From assembly GCA_011947345.1 (NCBI GenBank), contig JAAVTG010000755.1:117522-181521 (forward strand): a DNA stretch of 64,000 bases. Direction: 5' to 3'. Shown here one piece after another: positions 12,001 to 22,815 of the stretch. The translations under genes were made by a program, and so were the position numbers. The notes under the pieces are model-generated. The model made no database searches. It worked only from the letters and a program-made list of their open reading frames with translations, and was not told where the DNA came from. The stretch's first letter is position 1. Every line of letters begins with the position of its first letter. This stretch comes from Phytophthora quininea (lineage: Eukaryota > Oomycota > Peronosporomycetes > Peronosporales > Peronosporaceae).

Positions 12001-13404
12001 TATCGCAATGAAATCACGCGTCAAAGCGTATCCTACGAGGTTAACCGCGTACAAACGCTGTGGCTTCTGTATCTGCTTGCGATGTTTTGGACTTCGTGCG
12101 CTTACTTTGGTGTAGCGATACATGATGGTTTCGGCACGGAATGGCAAAATTGGTTACCCTCCAAGATACTCGAAGCGGACGACCCAAGTTCAGACCTGTT
12201 GATGAAGAGGCTGTTTCGCGGCGTATCGTTTGCGGTCACAGCTTTTGTCAAGAAGAATAGAACCTTCGTTCCAGAGTCTCAGCTCAACTTCGCGTTTGCC
12301 ATTCTCATCTCGTTTGGTGGCCAACTCGTCATGGCTCTTATGATCGCAGAAATGGCCAATGTATTCCTGCTTTACATTGACAACGAAGTGCAGTACCGCA
12401 AGAATCACTTGGTCGTGCAACGCTTTCTTACACGCTGGAAAGTCAGTCCGGAGTTAAAGCGACGGGCGGACAATTTCCTCACATCGTGGTGGTCCTCCCA
12501 CGCGGGTGTTGATTACCAGCACATCTTTAATGAACTGCCAGCCAGTGTGCGCACTGAGGGGATTCTTGCCATAGCTAAACAACCGCTCGATCTGTTTGTG
12601 GATTGCGTTTTTCGTCCTCTTGTTCGTGATGGATTCCGGGAAAAAGGTGATGTTGGGGAAAGTAGCGATCCAGATAAAGCTGATTTCGGTGGGGAAATGT
12701 ACCTCGGCAACCTAACATACGCTATCGCACAATGCTTACGGTTTGAAGGGTACCCTCGAGGTGAAAATATTGTCGTGGAAGGAAGCGTCTGCAAAGCCAT
12801 GTATTTCGTTGTCCGTGGTTATTTATTGTCCAAGAGTGTGTCGAATGCTACGACATATCTCGCTCGGCGCTTCCGAAGTGGCGACTACTTTGGTGAAAAT
12901 GGTTTGCTAGGTCACTCGGTGAGTTTCCAGACCGTCACAACAATGCGGGCGTGTGACCTCTTTGTCTTAAACTCAGAGCATTTGCTTCTGATTCTTCAGT
13001 CACACCCATACTTTCAGCTGGTGCTGGCAACCGCACAGCTTGCTGTCCAGCAAAAGAAGTCGGCTGACGAATTCTTATCTCATTGGCTTCGTGGAAACGA
13101 TCATGACGACGATGTCGATATCGATGTCAGTGATGATGAAGACGGCGACGACAACGACGATGACAATGAAGAGAAGCTAGAAATGAGCAAAGCAAGTGAT
13201 TTCGTAAGTAACGACTTGAAGATGCGACGCAAGAGCACAATGCTGAAACGGTCGTTGCATGGGGCGCCTCGAGAAACAATGTACATGTGGGAGGATGCAT
13301 TTGCACTCTTCATGGAAATGCTATTGCCCAAGGGAACAATGGACTCCATGGAGGCGCGGAATAGCTTCATCAACGTTCAAACTGCATCATCGACAAAGTT
13401 TTGA
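6006..13404 (+). CDS. Giant four-module cyclic-nucleotide-gated cation channel (seven frame breaks)
   Basis: About 2,470 residues in one polypeptide with four consecutive six-TM/C-linker/CNBD modules: module 1 about 6170-7440, module 2 about 8140-9640, module 3 about 9830-11260, module 4 about 11540-13030, then an acidic tail. Pore segments are non-canonical and lack GYG: LTGGFEGELP (near 6790), LAAVGRMVEP (near 8855), MSNSSQGELP (near 10505) and FVKKNRTFVP (near 12250). The phosphate-binding cassette is well formed in module 1 (FVGEVAVFARQPRTATV) and module 3 (YFGEAALFTNTPRNAYV). In module 2 the Glu is lost (YFGTAALG), and module 4 keeps FGE but lacks the cNMP-contact Arg. Known CNG/HCN channels assemble from four subunits, so this chain probably forms a pseudotetramer in a membrane. 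Seven frame changes (near 6325, 6890, 7330, 9360, 9750, 11078, 11510) are read as sequence errors; introns at some are not excluded. Confidence 0.85.
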
Positions 13405-13473
13405 CCTTGTGTCAAGATATCACCAATTTTGAAAAATAAATATATTTTGGTAGTTCCTCTTGGTTTCTCGCTT

Positions 13474-15493
13474 CTAGTCATCCTGCTCCATCATCCCTTC
13501 GAGGCGCATGAGGATCTTGGTAAGATTGCCGATCTTTACTTCTAGTCGTTGTTCAGTCTCCAGCAGTCGGTCGTTAAAACTTTCTTGCATTTCCAGCAGA
13601 CGAAACATGAGTTCGTTCTCGCCCAGTTGTTGCGATGCTGCGCTTATCGACGACGATTGCGAAAACATTTCCATTGCGACGGAAGGAACGCGAGCCATCC
13701 CTGCTGCCTCACTGGGAGGTCCGCTATCTGGAGTAGCCCCGACGTCATTGGATTGTGTGCTTGGACCGCCAAGTGAAGTTCGCCGTATGGGCTGTGGTAA
13801 TGGAACGACAGGGACACGGTGACCCAATTTGTCGATACGAACAGCTTTGTTCTGGAGAAGTATCTCCGTCGACGCAGGGGCAGCGGCGACAGAGCCTGAT
13901 CGAAGCCTAGCAGTCGAGCTACCGCGATGTTGCTGAAGACCAACACCTGGCACCACCAGTTGATTCAAAAACGCACGATTTTGAAGAACTTCCAGATCAT
14001 TGCGAAACTTTGCGAGCTCGTCGTCCTCCAACATGCCGCTGTTGTCAGTATCGTAGACGTTGATAATATCGTCAATATCGAGGTGAATTCCTTCGGTAAC
14101 AGCGTGGAAGCGCTCCAAAATAGCCTCGATTTCATTTCGACACAGCATGCGCTTGCCCTTGAGGTAGTCCACGTTTCCCTTCATAGTTTCGTGCATTACA
14201 GACTTCATCACCTTCTGGAAATTCGTTCCAATAACCGTAATCGGCAGCGCTAGCACCAACATACCCGTGAGAACAGTGCAGCATCCTATAGTTTTTCCTA
14301 GCCACGTGACAGGAGTCATATCACCGTACCCTACGGTGGACATGGTAACAATGCACCACCAGAACGAAGTCGCGATGCCCTGGTAAGGGTTTGGATCCAC
14401 ACAAACACAGGTTTTTGATGCTGACACGGCAGCTATAGCTGCAGCCACGGTCTCGGAATACGTTACCGTCGTGGTGTTTACATTCCCCGACGAGTCCATT
14501 TCACAATCTCCCATCCACCCACCCACACGACACCCGTCCACAGTGTATTCGGCGAAATAGATGGCCGATGAGAAAATAATCATGGCAATCGACATCAGGA
14601 AGATCAACATGGTTAATGGTTTGATGCTGATGGCGATTGCTTGTGTGAAGACCTGAATTGCCGACGAATAGCGAGACATTTTCAAAACTCGAGCCACTCG
14701 AGTGAGTCGAACAATTCGTATAGCGCCGAAAGAAGCCGCATGGTCGACAGCCATTAGTCGTTCCAGGTAGTATGGGAACACTGCAATAACGTCAATCCAG
14801 TTGGAATAGTCTGAACAAGAATAAAAAGTTAGTACATGACTAGCTTGGGAAAATGACGAGCATGTGCAACTTACTTCGAATAAAAGCGATTTTGCTCGGG
14901 CATACCAGTAGACGAGCAACTAGCTCGAAGGAGAATACAGCAGCGCAAATTGTCTCGATATAGTTCAGCTCTGCCGTGTACGGATCGAAGGCTGCCTCGG
15001 TTTCGACGATAAAAGTGAACGTGGAAATGATGACGAACCCGTACACAACCAGGGAGAAATAGTATGCGGGGATCGATGATTGCGGGTCTTCGAAGAATAG
15101 CCACGCTTGAAGGAGGATTCCTCCACGCTCAGCATTGTCTGGGTCGTCCGAGAGCGACTGGAATTCTGTTGCTGTTTCTGCTGTGGCTGAGCCTTGGCGT
15201 GGAATTGCTCCTTTGGGCTGGTTGCTGTTTTCCTCCGTTATCGCCGAGTCTTCCTCGGGCGTAGGAGTCACTGACACCGAGCGTCGGCTTCGCTGGCTAT
15301 GTTGGCTGCGCTGGCTTCGTTGACTTTGCTGCAACTTGGGGCGTGAAAAGGATGGGAAATGGCTCTGCACGCGCAGAAATGCCGTGCTGTGCATGGCTGA
15401 GTGCCGTTTAGCTTCACGCTCGATCACTTTCGAAAGCTTCAAAGCCGTGCCCGTGAGCTCTAGATGAGCTGATCCATCACGTTGAGGCGACAT
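13474..15493 (-). CDS. Voltage-gated K+ channel with EF hand
   Basis: Six-TM Kv-type potassium channel, 651 residues, reading cleanly in two exons joined across a 64-bp GT-AG intron (14811-14874; donor gtaagt, branch-like ctaac). The start is the first ATG at 15493; the frame is open further upstream without an ATG. The Ser/Arg-rich cytosolic N-terminus leads to S1 near 15050. S4 has regularly spaced Arg (IRIVRLTRVARVLKMSR), and the selectivity filter is TMSTVGYGDMTP near 14330. After S6 a canonical EF-hand loop (DTDNSGMLEDDE) suggests Ca2+ control. A coiled coil closes the protein, possibly for tetramerisation. An unusually long acidic, Thr/Cys-containing S5-pore turret lies at about 14400-14530. 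It is convergent with the four-module channel, their stops only about 70 bp apart. Confidence 0.92.
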
Positions 15494-15709
15494 CACGATT
15501 GCTGCTACCGCAGCGAGACCACACAAAGGGGGCTGAGCAACACGAACAGCAGACTGGCGACCACCACACCGTGCACAGGTTTGGCAACAACGGAAGCATG
15601 CGCCCTAAAAATATTCGCCCCTGTATTACCCATAGTTTCCTTCTCCAGATGGAAACCGTTTTGTGTTTGAAATCAAACGCGACGGCATCTAAGAAGTTGA
15701 TCTTGAAGG

Positions 15710-17308
15710 TTAGGTGGCAGCATCGGGCTCCTCCGCTGCAGTATTGTCACCGTTTGTGTCATCAGTGGTTACCGAGCCAGTTGCTGTACGTGCTGCCTTC
15801 GCCGCCTCGCGTTTGGCAGCACGATCTGTGCGTGCCGCTTCCTCCTCTTTCTCTTTCTTCCACTCCTCGTAGGGCTTGGCAACGTAGTTGAAAGGCAACG
15901 TCTCTAGAGTGCGCAACCACTTGGCGTACGTACGCGTCTCCTCTTCGTGTTTCATGATATGGTCGAAGATAAAATCGTGCTTGAATTGCTCAACCGCGGC
16001 GGCAATCTCCGGATCCTTCAGATCCAGCGGTGGGTGGCTGGTTTGGATCGATTCTTCCATTTTCATGTTGTAGATCTCAAAGTGTGCTTGAGCCAGGTAC
16101 AAACCAACGCTCGGTGCCTTGGCCAAATCCATCTTCTGCTTTTGCATTGCACGCTCAATCGTGGCCAGATCAGTGACGCCCGAAACAACCTCCACGGCCG
16201 TGCCAATCATCTTGCGAATGTGATGGAGCAAGAAACTCTGGCCAACCACACGCAGACGAACCCACTCCATGTCATTTTCCACAAAGGGCGTTCCGCCTCG
16301 AACGAAATGATGAAGCGCATCGCCTGTGGGTTGGTGGGCTCCATCTTTGACGTAAAGTTGTGGAAATTGTGCGTTCCAACATACTGCTTCAACGTCGAAT
16401 TGAGCTTCTCCAAAGTGTCATCACTCAGTCGGAAGGCCTTGTGCGCCTTCAGCGTCGTCTCGTCAATCACCAGGTTGTCATTAAAACCATCCTCCGACTC
16501 GTACAAACCCGAGGGCCACTGCGTTGTATCGTTCGACCCACTCCCGCCACTGGTGGCAGTGCGAGCGCGTTTGGCAAAGATGAAGGTAGGAGCGAGGTAC
16601 TCATAGGTGCGCTGGTCGCAGGACATTTTCGCGTTGAAATTTTTGGTGACTGTAACCATTTGCATCACGCGGATGTCAACAGGCAGCGCTGTGTTCACCT
16701 TGGCTAGAAATTCAGGAACGTCCTCTCCGACGTGCAGCTTCGCCGTCAGTAGCTGCCCAGCTGCGTGCACTCCCTTGTCAGTGCGAGCAGCACGACTCCA
16801 GCCAATCTGCATGTGCATCAAAGCAGTCAGCACCATATCTACGTGGCCTTATCGCATACAAAAGAAAGATCACCTTCTGCAGGTACCCATAGTTGCTCTC
16901 TGCAATGCCGCCAGCCTCAAACAGCGCGCTCCAGCTCGGCTTCAATGGTCTTGACGCCCTCGTTCCTGTTGCGTCAACCAGCACCGTTCCGTTTCAGTAC
17001 ACCACTCTACACAAACACCCACACTGCACCCACATCTGCATGCCCGAGTAATTCTTGCCGCAGAAGGCCACCCATAGTCCATAGCGCTTCTTGGGCGGCA
17101 GCGAAGCAGTCTCGGAGGCGCTCGCGTCCGTCGGTCGCTGGCGCTGCGCCGCGTACGAGCCTGGGTGCACGGCATCCGACCGGTCTGTGCGGCGGTCCGG
17201 CCGCGGATCCTTGGTCTGGTCCTGCGCGGTGTCCTGCTGGCCCTCGCGGCGCGCCAGCTTGTTCTTGCGCTTAACAGCCCAATGCGTCTTCTTGCGCTTG
17301 CCCGCCAT
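15710..17308 (-). CDS. PUS1: tRNA pseudouridine synthase, PUS1/TruA family
   Basis: Converts uridine to pseudouridine in tRNAs, probably in the nucleus given the Lys/Arg-rich N-terminus (MAGKRKKTHWAVKRKNKLAR). Three exons: 17034-17308, 16874-16965 and 15710-16806, with introns of 68 and 67 bp. The catalytic motif is present (GWSRAARTDKGVHAAGQ), split just upstream by intron 2. Other family signatures are VAFCGKNYSGMQ, SCDQRTYEYLAPTF, HNFHNFTSK and VRLRVVGQSFLLHHIRKMIG. Two breaks are inferred: a missing GC pair in a GCGCGC context near 16926, and one missing base near 16280 between the HNFT part and the last part. The C-terminus ends in an Ala/Thr-rich tail. The PUS1/PUS2 versus PUS3 assignment is by overall likeness, not alignment. 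Confidence 0.88.
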
Positions 17309-17440
17309 AGTTCAAAATGGCTGGAGCTGACATGGTTGGAAAAAGGATGGCACCATATATACGGTACATTCGAGGTTTTGATTGCGCTGAGGCTCTCATT
17401 ATTGACCGCAGCTCGGGACCCCAGGAACGCTTGAGGGACA
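17309..17440. promoter_or_regulatory. Shared divergent promoter of PUS1 and MPP-alpha genes
   Basis: Only 132 bp separate the two divergent start codons, so both promoters must overlap here. For the right-hand gene there is a TATA-like catatata near 17354 and an oomycete initiator-like CTCATTATTGA at 17395-17405. For the left-hand gene the opposite strand shows CCATTTTGAA at 17311-17320, next to its ATG. Matches to the oomycete Inr consensus are by eye. Confidence 0.45.
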
Positions 17441-19172
17441 ATGGTGTCGCTGCGTAGTCTCCAGACGCTGCGCCGCGCCGCGCAGCTGCCGCTGAGAGGC
17501 CGAGGCCTCCAGGCGGCGCCGCTGCAGTCGCTGCTGCAGACGCGCGCGTTCTCGCAGGCCAACCGCTCGGACGGCCCGCAGGTCGTGGACCCGAAGGACA
17601 TTCTGCGGCCAGAGCTGCCCAAGAGCCACAGGGCGCAGCTGTCGCTGGAGCAGGAGCTGCCAGAGTGAGTTGGCTGCAGATACAAAGACAGAGGACAAGA
17701 CTGACGCGGTGGTTTGTGCTTATGTTGTGTGCAGCCTGCCCAAGCTCAAGCCGGCCAGTCAACTCAAGCCGCCGCAGACGGAGGTCTCCGTGCTGACCTC
17801 GGGGCTGCGCGTGATCTCCCAGGAGACCTACGGGCAAGCCGCAACGCTCGGCATCTTCGTCGACGCTGGTAGTCGCTTCGAGGATGGTTGGTGGATTTGC
17901 AACGAAACTCTTTACTGGTGAGCTGTAGCTAATGGATACGCTATTTGGGCAGACAACAGCGTCGGTGTGAGCCACTTGCTGGAACACCTCGGCTTCAAGA
18001 GCACCACGACCCGCTCGCATGCGCAGCTGGTGCACGAGATCGAGGACATTGGCGCGCTCACGACGTCCTCGTGCGGCCGCGAGCAGATCATTTACACGAT
18101 CGACTTGTTGCGCGACAACGTGGAGAAGGGGCTGGAGCTGCTGGCCGACGCAATCCTGAACGTAGATTTGGTGCCTGAGGAAATGGAGGGCATTAAGGCC
18201 ATCATGCGCATCCAGACGGAGGATTTGATGGAAAACCCGCCGGCGATGCTGCAGGAATTTATCCACGCCGCGGCTTATGGCACCGACACTTCGTTGGGAC
18301 GACCGCTTCAGTGCCCACTGGACAACATCGATGCGCTGACGGTGGATAAGGTCAAGAAGTTCCGTTCGGAGCACTTTGTCGCCCAGAAGATGGTGCTTGC
18401 AGGGTCCGGTGTTGACCACGCGCGTCTCGTCAAGTTGGCCGAAAATTCTTCGCCAATGTCCCTGGCTCCAGCTGGATCGGCGATGGCCACGCCGTCGAGC
18501 CCCGAGACGCTGGAGCCGGTGATTTACACGGGTGGGCTGCACTCGCTGCCAAACCCCGAGTCTGAGTTTTCCTATGCGGCGCTGGCATTCCCCACTGGCG
18601 GTTGGCACCACGAGGACCTGGTGCCAATCTGCGTGTTGCACACGCTGCTGGGTGGCGGTGATAGCTTTTCCGCGGGTGGTCCTGGAAAGGGAATGTACTC
18701 GCGGTTGTACACGAGCGTGCTGAACCGGTTTTACTGGGTCGAGTCTGCTTTTGCCTTTTCCTCGATCCACGCCGACGTGGGTCTCTTGGGTATCTACGGC
18801 GCGTGTCTTCCGTCGCACACCAGCAACCTCGTGGCCTTGTTGTGCAACCAAATGCTAAGCGTCGCCAACCGACCTGTTGATCCCGTTGAGCTCGCCCGTG
18901 CCAAGAACCAGCTCAAGTCGTCGGTGCTGATGAACCTCGAGTCTCGAATGATCTTGTACGAAGATATCGGCCGCCAGTTGCTCACGTATGGCACCCGCGA
19001 GACGCCCGAGTCGGTGTGCGCGAAGATCGACCAGGTCACGGCGGACGACATCCAACGAGTCGTCAAGGAAGCCATGCAAAATCCTCCCAGCCTGGTGTAC
19101 TCGGGAGATATTCCGAGGTTCCCACAGTACCAGCAGGTCGTTGCCGGTATCAAAGAAGGCTTGAGCGGATGA
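17441..19172 (+). CDS. Mitochondrial processing peptidase, alpha subunit
   Basis: Partner of the catalytic beta subunit in removing mitochondrial presequences, in the matrix or on complex III. Three exons (17441-17664, 17735-17886, 17953-19172) give 531 residues with no frame break. The N-terminus is an Arg/Leu/Ser-rich mitochondrial targeting sequence (MVSLRSLQTLRRAAQLPLRG). The M16 fold is clear. Alpha-type signatures include FIHAAAYGTDTSLGRPLQCP, the flexible glycine-rich loop LLGGGDSFSAGGPGKGMYSR and IHADVGLLGIYGACLP. Unusually for an alpha subunit, the inverted zinc motif is intact (SHLLEHLGFKST, residues HLLEH). The residue where the distal Glu ligand would sit (76 residues further on) reads Thr/Gln, which argues against catalysis. 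It diverges from PUS1. Confidence 0.93.
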
Positions 19173-19287
19173 GTGTATGCCATCCTGTGCCAGCAACTCC
19201 CTGCTCAAAAGGAATAGACTGAAGTGAAGAAGTCATTCGAATGCTCATTATCGTCGAGGCAATGCATGAATCTAGGTAGTCATCGCC

Positions 19288-21571
19288 CTAGCGTCGTTTC
19301 AACACTGCTTCTTCTTGCAGCAAACGGAATCCGCGGAGGTACTGTTGGCACTGGGCAGCCGTGTCTGCCTGAAGGTCCAAAGTGCGGCAAGGGTGCACGA
19401 AAACGAGCGAGAAGCACCGTGAAGGTGCTTCGGGCCGTTGCCGGGCGAAGGTTTCCGTGCTCGCACCAGCCAGCACTTCAACCAAATCGCACGTGTCGAC
19501 TTTGGAGTCTGCTTTCGGGTGGATAAGCGCGCCATTAGTTGTCGAGGTTGCAGGCGACCGCCACGATAGCCAGTGGCAGTGGGCATCAGAATACACAACT
19601 CGCTGGTGCGGGACACCGCGAGCTCCAAACTTTGTGACCACGATGCCGTTCTCCATTTGCCGCTTGAACTGGACAAGGAACTCCTGATCTCTCGCTTGGA
19701 GGGCAGCACGACCACTTGTCTCTCCTTTTAGTTGATCCAGTTCTTGCAGTAGGCGGATTTTATCCGCGCGCTCATCAGCACAGCGCTGCTCAAGCTCACG
19801 TATCTGATTCTTCAGATTGTTTTGGGCAGTTTGGGCCTCTTGCTCCACATTTTTCGGACAACTTCAAGCTCAGCGCTGAATTCGCTACGCATGCTGCGCT
19901 CACGGTTCTGAGCTTCACGCAGCTCCTCGTGCAACGATGCTAACAGCTGCTTGCTTGTCGAGTTTACCAACTCGAGAGCTTGAACTTGCTCTTGCAACTG
20001 CTGCAGTTTCTGCTCGTGGCATGAAAACTCAGCTAAGAGCTCGTCGCGATGTTGTGCGATATCAAAATCAACATCCTTGAGCTTCTCCAGCAATGACAGT
20101 GTTGACGCCGTTGCAGTAACTCTTGACAGCAACGGGACTTGCAGAGCTGATTCAGTTTCAACAGCAACGTCGATGCTGGAACGGAGTTGCTGCTCTGGTT
20201 GAGCGGCTTCCATGCGAGCATTGACAGCTTGAGTGCATCTTGCAGCTCTCGGACTTGCTGCATCTTGGCCGCGTGCGAAGTTCGAAGGGCTGCAAGCACA
20301 ACCTCCAGTGCGCGATGTGCCCGTTGGGCGTCAACAAGTCGGTCGTGTAATTCATCCACATGGCTCTGGGTATCTTGATGCTCCTCTTGCAGCTCTTGCC
20401 ACTGCAGCGACAGCATTTCCTTGTCGTGTCTTAGTTGATTCGCTTGCTCTTGGCTATCCAGTGTGGCCTGGGTCTGCTCTACAAGCTGAGACTGGACATC
20501 TCGAAGTGTCTGCTCAAGCTCCTCCTGATGGCCTTGCATTTGCATTTGCTCGGCTTTGGCGGCTTCCAACTCTGCTTTCGTGGTAGCCGATGCTCGCTTA
20601 TGCCTCAACAACAGTTTATTGACAGCGATCATGTCGTCTCGTTCTCGCTGCACCTTGCGGGATTCCTGAAGAAACGCCTCGAGCTGAAGTGCTGCCACTT
20701 CACGCTCCTTTGTCACGACTTCTTCACGCTCTCGCTGCAGTGCATTGATCTGTTCAATAGCCGAGCTCAGTTGTTGACTTGCATCGATATACTTCGTTTG
20801 CAGATCTCCATTGACACCGCCTAGAGCCACATGAGACTCCGTCGTCTCGGGTAGCTGAACAATCTCCTTTTCAAGGCCACAACATGGCTATCGTGACGAG
20901 ACCCAAGCTTGCCAGGCCCCACAGAAAGACTACTTCGCCTACTCGGCCGACCATGAACCAGGATGCTCTGCTTTTTTCCCGCGTCTCAAATGCCGCGTTT
21001 GCCAATCCGGAACTTACATCTGCAAGTGTTAATACCAACGAAGGCTTTGCTTCACGCATCCTACAAGAAGCAAAGCTGTTAGCACGTACTCTAAATACCA
21101 ACGCAAATGATCGTACTCACATCTTCAGGACTTCTGTATAGGGAACATTGGCCACGTCTTGCCTGTTAACCATTCGCACTCGAAGCTTCTCGACAATTAC
21201 GCGCGAGTAGTCGCCAGCTGCTCGGCAACGCGCATTGTAGTCTGTTGCAAGCCCCGCCGGCGCCACATCCTTCACCTCACAGGCATATTTCTCGGCGGGC
21301 ACTAGTTGAAACGCATCGTTGCCTGATGTAGACGCTGGTTGAAAACCAAGACCCACAGGTTTGCTATCGTCGAAGAACACCTGAATCTCTTTTCCCAACG
21401 GTTGGGGTCATCGCCTTCAGCTTTGCGAGCAGATGCCAGCTGGACACGCGACGCTTGCTTCGCCCGAACCCGGCGCACCTCAGCTACTGCTTGATCATCT
21501 TCCGCGTCTTCGTTGCTTGACGGTAGCACTGGATGCTCTTCCAACCACGGTGTGCCGAAGAATTTGAGCAT
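19288..21571 (-). CDS. PDZ / coiled-coil / PH-like domain protein (frame breaks)
   Basis: Probable scaffold protein. The start ATG at 21571 gives MLKFFGTPWLEEHP, then a PDZ domain from about 21400 (IQVFFDDSKPVGLGFQP with the GLGF carboxylate loop) ending in VPYTEVLKMMREAKPSLVLT. A 60-bp intron (21061-21120, with a CTAAC branch site) interrupts the PDZ end. A second intron (21017-20888) would join LTLAD in frame to PCCGLEKEIVQLPETTESH. A long Gln/Glu-rich coiled coil spans about 20,800-19,720. The C-terminus resembles a PH fold (GIVVTKFGARGVPHQRVVYS to CQQYLRGFRLL). Frame changes occur near 21390, 20200 and 19840. If intron 2 is not used, the PDZ part instead ends at 20871 after a hydrophobic segment, giving a separate tail-anchored protein. 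Confidence 0.65.
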
Positions 21572-21768
21572 TATCTCCAAGTTTTGAACTTTCTCGAGGA
21601 TGCTTGCTGTCGGAACGGCAATTCAGCGTGCATTGCCACCGGCGCAGCGTCTACAGCAGCACAGCCTGCATTTAGACAGCTCCATTGTCGGCCAAAATTA
21701 GTGAAGCCTGAGCAGGAATCCTCAACAACAAAAACACGTCCTCCAAAAGCAAAAAAATGTTAGAAACC

Positions 21769-22497
21769 TTATCCACTCCAATTCCGCTGCACTGATTGCT
21801 GAGGGAAACAACCCGGAACACAGCACGTTGCACCTGCACAGCACGCAGGGGCATGAACCCGCACAATATTGGCCCAAAGCTTGCACGCACCACACATGGC
21901 GGCGTCATGGTTCGCCTTCCCCGCCATACTCTCACGGTGCGCTTTCACCTTCTCCACAAACGCGCGCGTGGATACACACAATGGGTTTGCGCACCCACTG
22001 GCGCCGCATGCCGACAAGTGCTGCAGACCACGCAGCATGGACTGCATTTGGGCAGCCCCAGGGGTCACCGCGGCTGGCGTAGCGGTCTTTGCAGCAGGTA
22101 TCGTCTTCGCGTCAGAGACCTCACCCACGGAGGTGGGGCTTCGCGGTTCACGCCGCAGACGTTTGGGCTTGGGCGGGGCTGGCAGCACACGCCTGAGAGA
22201 CACTGCGTTGCTGCCAGTGGGGACAGTAGCAGAGTTTAAATAAGACACCGGTCCTGGTAATGACCGATGCGGTCTTGCAAGTGCAACGCGAGGTGGTCCC
22301 GCGTGCAGCGAGTCGTCACTGTGGCTGCGCTTCCGTGATGGTGCATGTGTAGACGGGCTGGTGATGATTTCTGAACGGGAGATGGAGTAGGACGGCGGCG
22401 GCGGACGAGAAGCGGTCGGGAGCGGGTGGGCAGCGAGGCTGAAGCAGAGCCAAAGGCGTCTCGATCAGTCCCGCCGTTCGTAGGAAGGCTCTGGCAT
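21769..22497 (-). CDS. TAZ-type zinc-finger protein (start uncertain)
   Basis: Small nuclear-type protein with a TAZ zinc finger near its C-terminus. The spaced ligands are LQHLSACGASGCANPLC, then a His/Cys group (KANHDAAMCGACKLW), then VHAPACCAGATCCVPGC. This matches the H-C-C-C repeat logic of TAZ domains in CBP/p300 and plant BT proteins. Upstream is a low-complexity Ser/Pro/Arg region (SRKRSHSDDSLHAGPPRVAL) and a basic PKPKRLRREPRSP segment that could be a nuclear localisation signal. The last open frame has no ATG before the zinc finger. ATG 22497 (MPEPSYERRD) is a plausible start but needs a stop at about 22468 to be bypassed by frame changes. No HAT or BTB domain is visible, so the protein is short. 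Transcriptional adaptor function is inferred from the family only. Confidence 0.6.
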
Positions 22498-22815
22498 AGT
22501 GGTAGAGTGAGTAAAACTTTATCTTGAGGAAAGGCAATTCTAGCAAGACACGCACCATAGCAGCTCCATCGGCCACGAGGAGGGGACGCGCCAGCTTCAC
22601 GACGCGAGCGAGGTCGAGCGTCTACTATACAGCAGGTCACGAGGACAAGGAGGCAGCGAGGAGCACGCGGAGACGAGCTCAGCACGGTCAAGGCAATTGT
22701 TGGCTGGCTTTTTGGCCTTGTGTACAAAACGTCATATAGACCATCATTCACCCTGCGGGTCACGTTCCGCGATCGTTGCTTGTGGCGCCGAGGTGGACCA
22801 TTCGATTGAGCAAAG
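22498..22815. promoter_or_regulatory. Divergent promoter region, TAZ gene / DPH4 gene
   Basis: About 320 bp between the probable TAZ-protein start and the DPH4 start. An initiator-like CCATTCGATTG lies at 22798-22808, just upstream of ATG 22816. Nothing else is recognised. Confidence 0.3.

Noticed and set aside
20884..21141. 85-residue + strand frame starting MAIVTRPKLARPHRKTT
   Set aside because: It lies opposite the PDZ gene's end and its two predicted introns; the PDZ reading explains the region better, and the + frame has no known domain.
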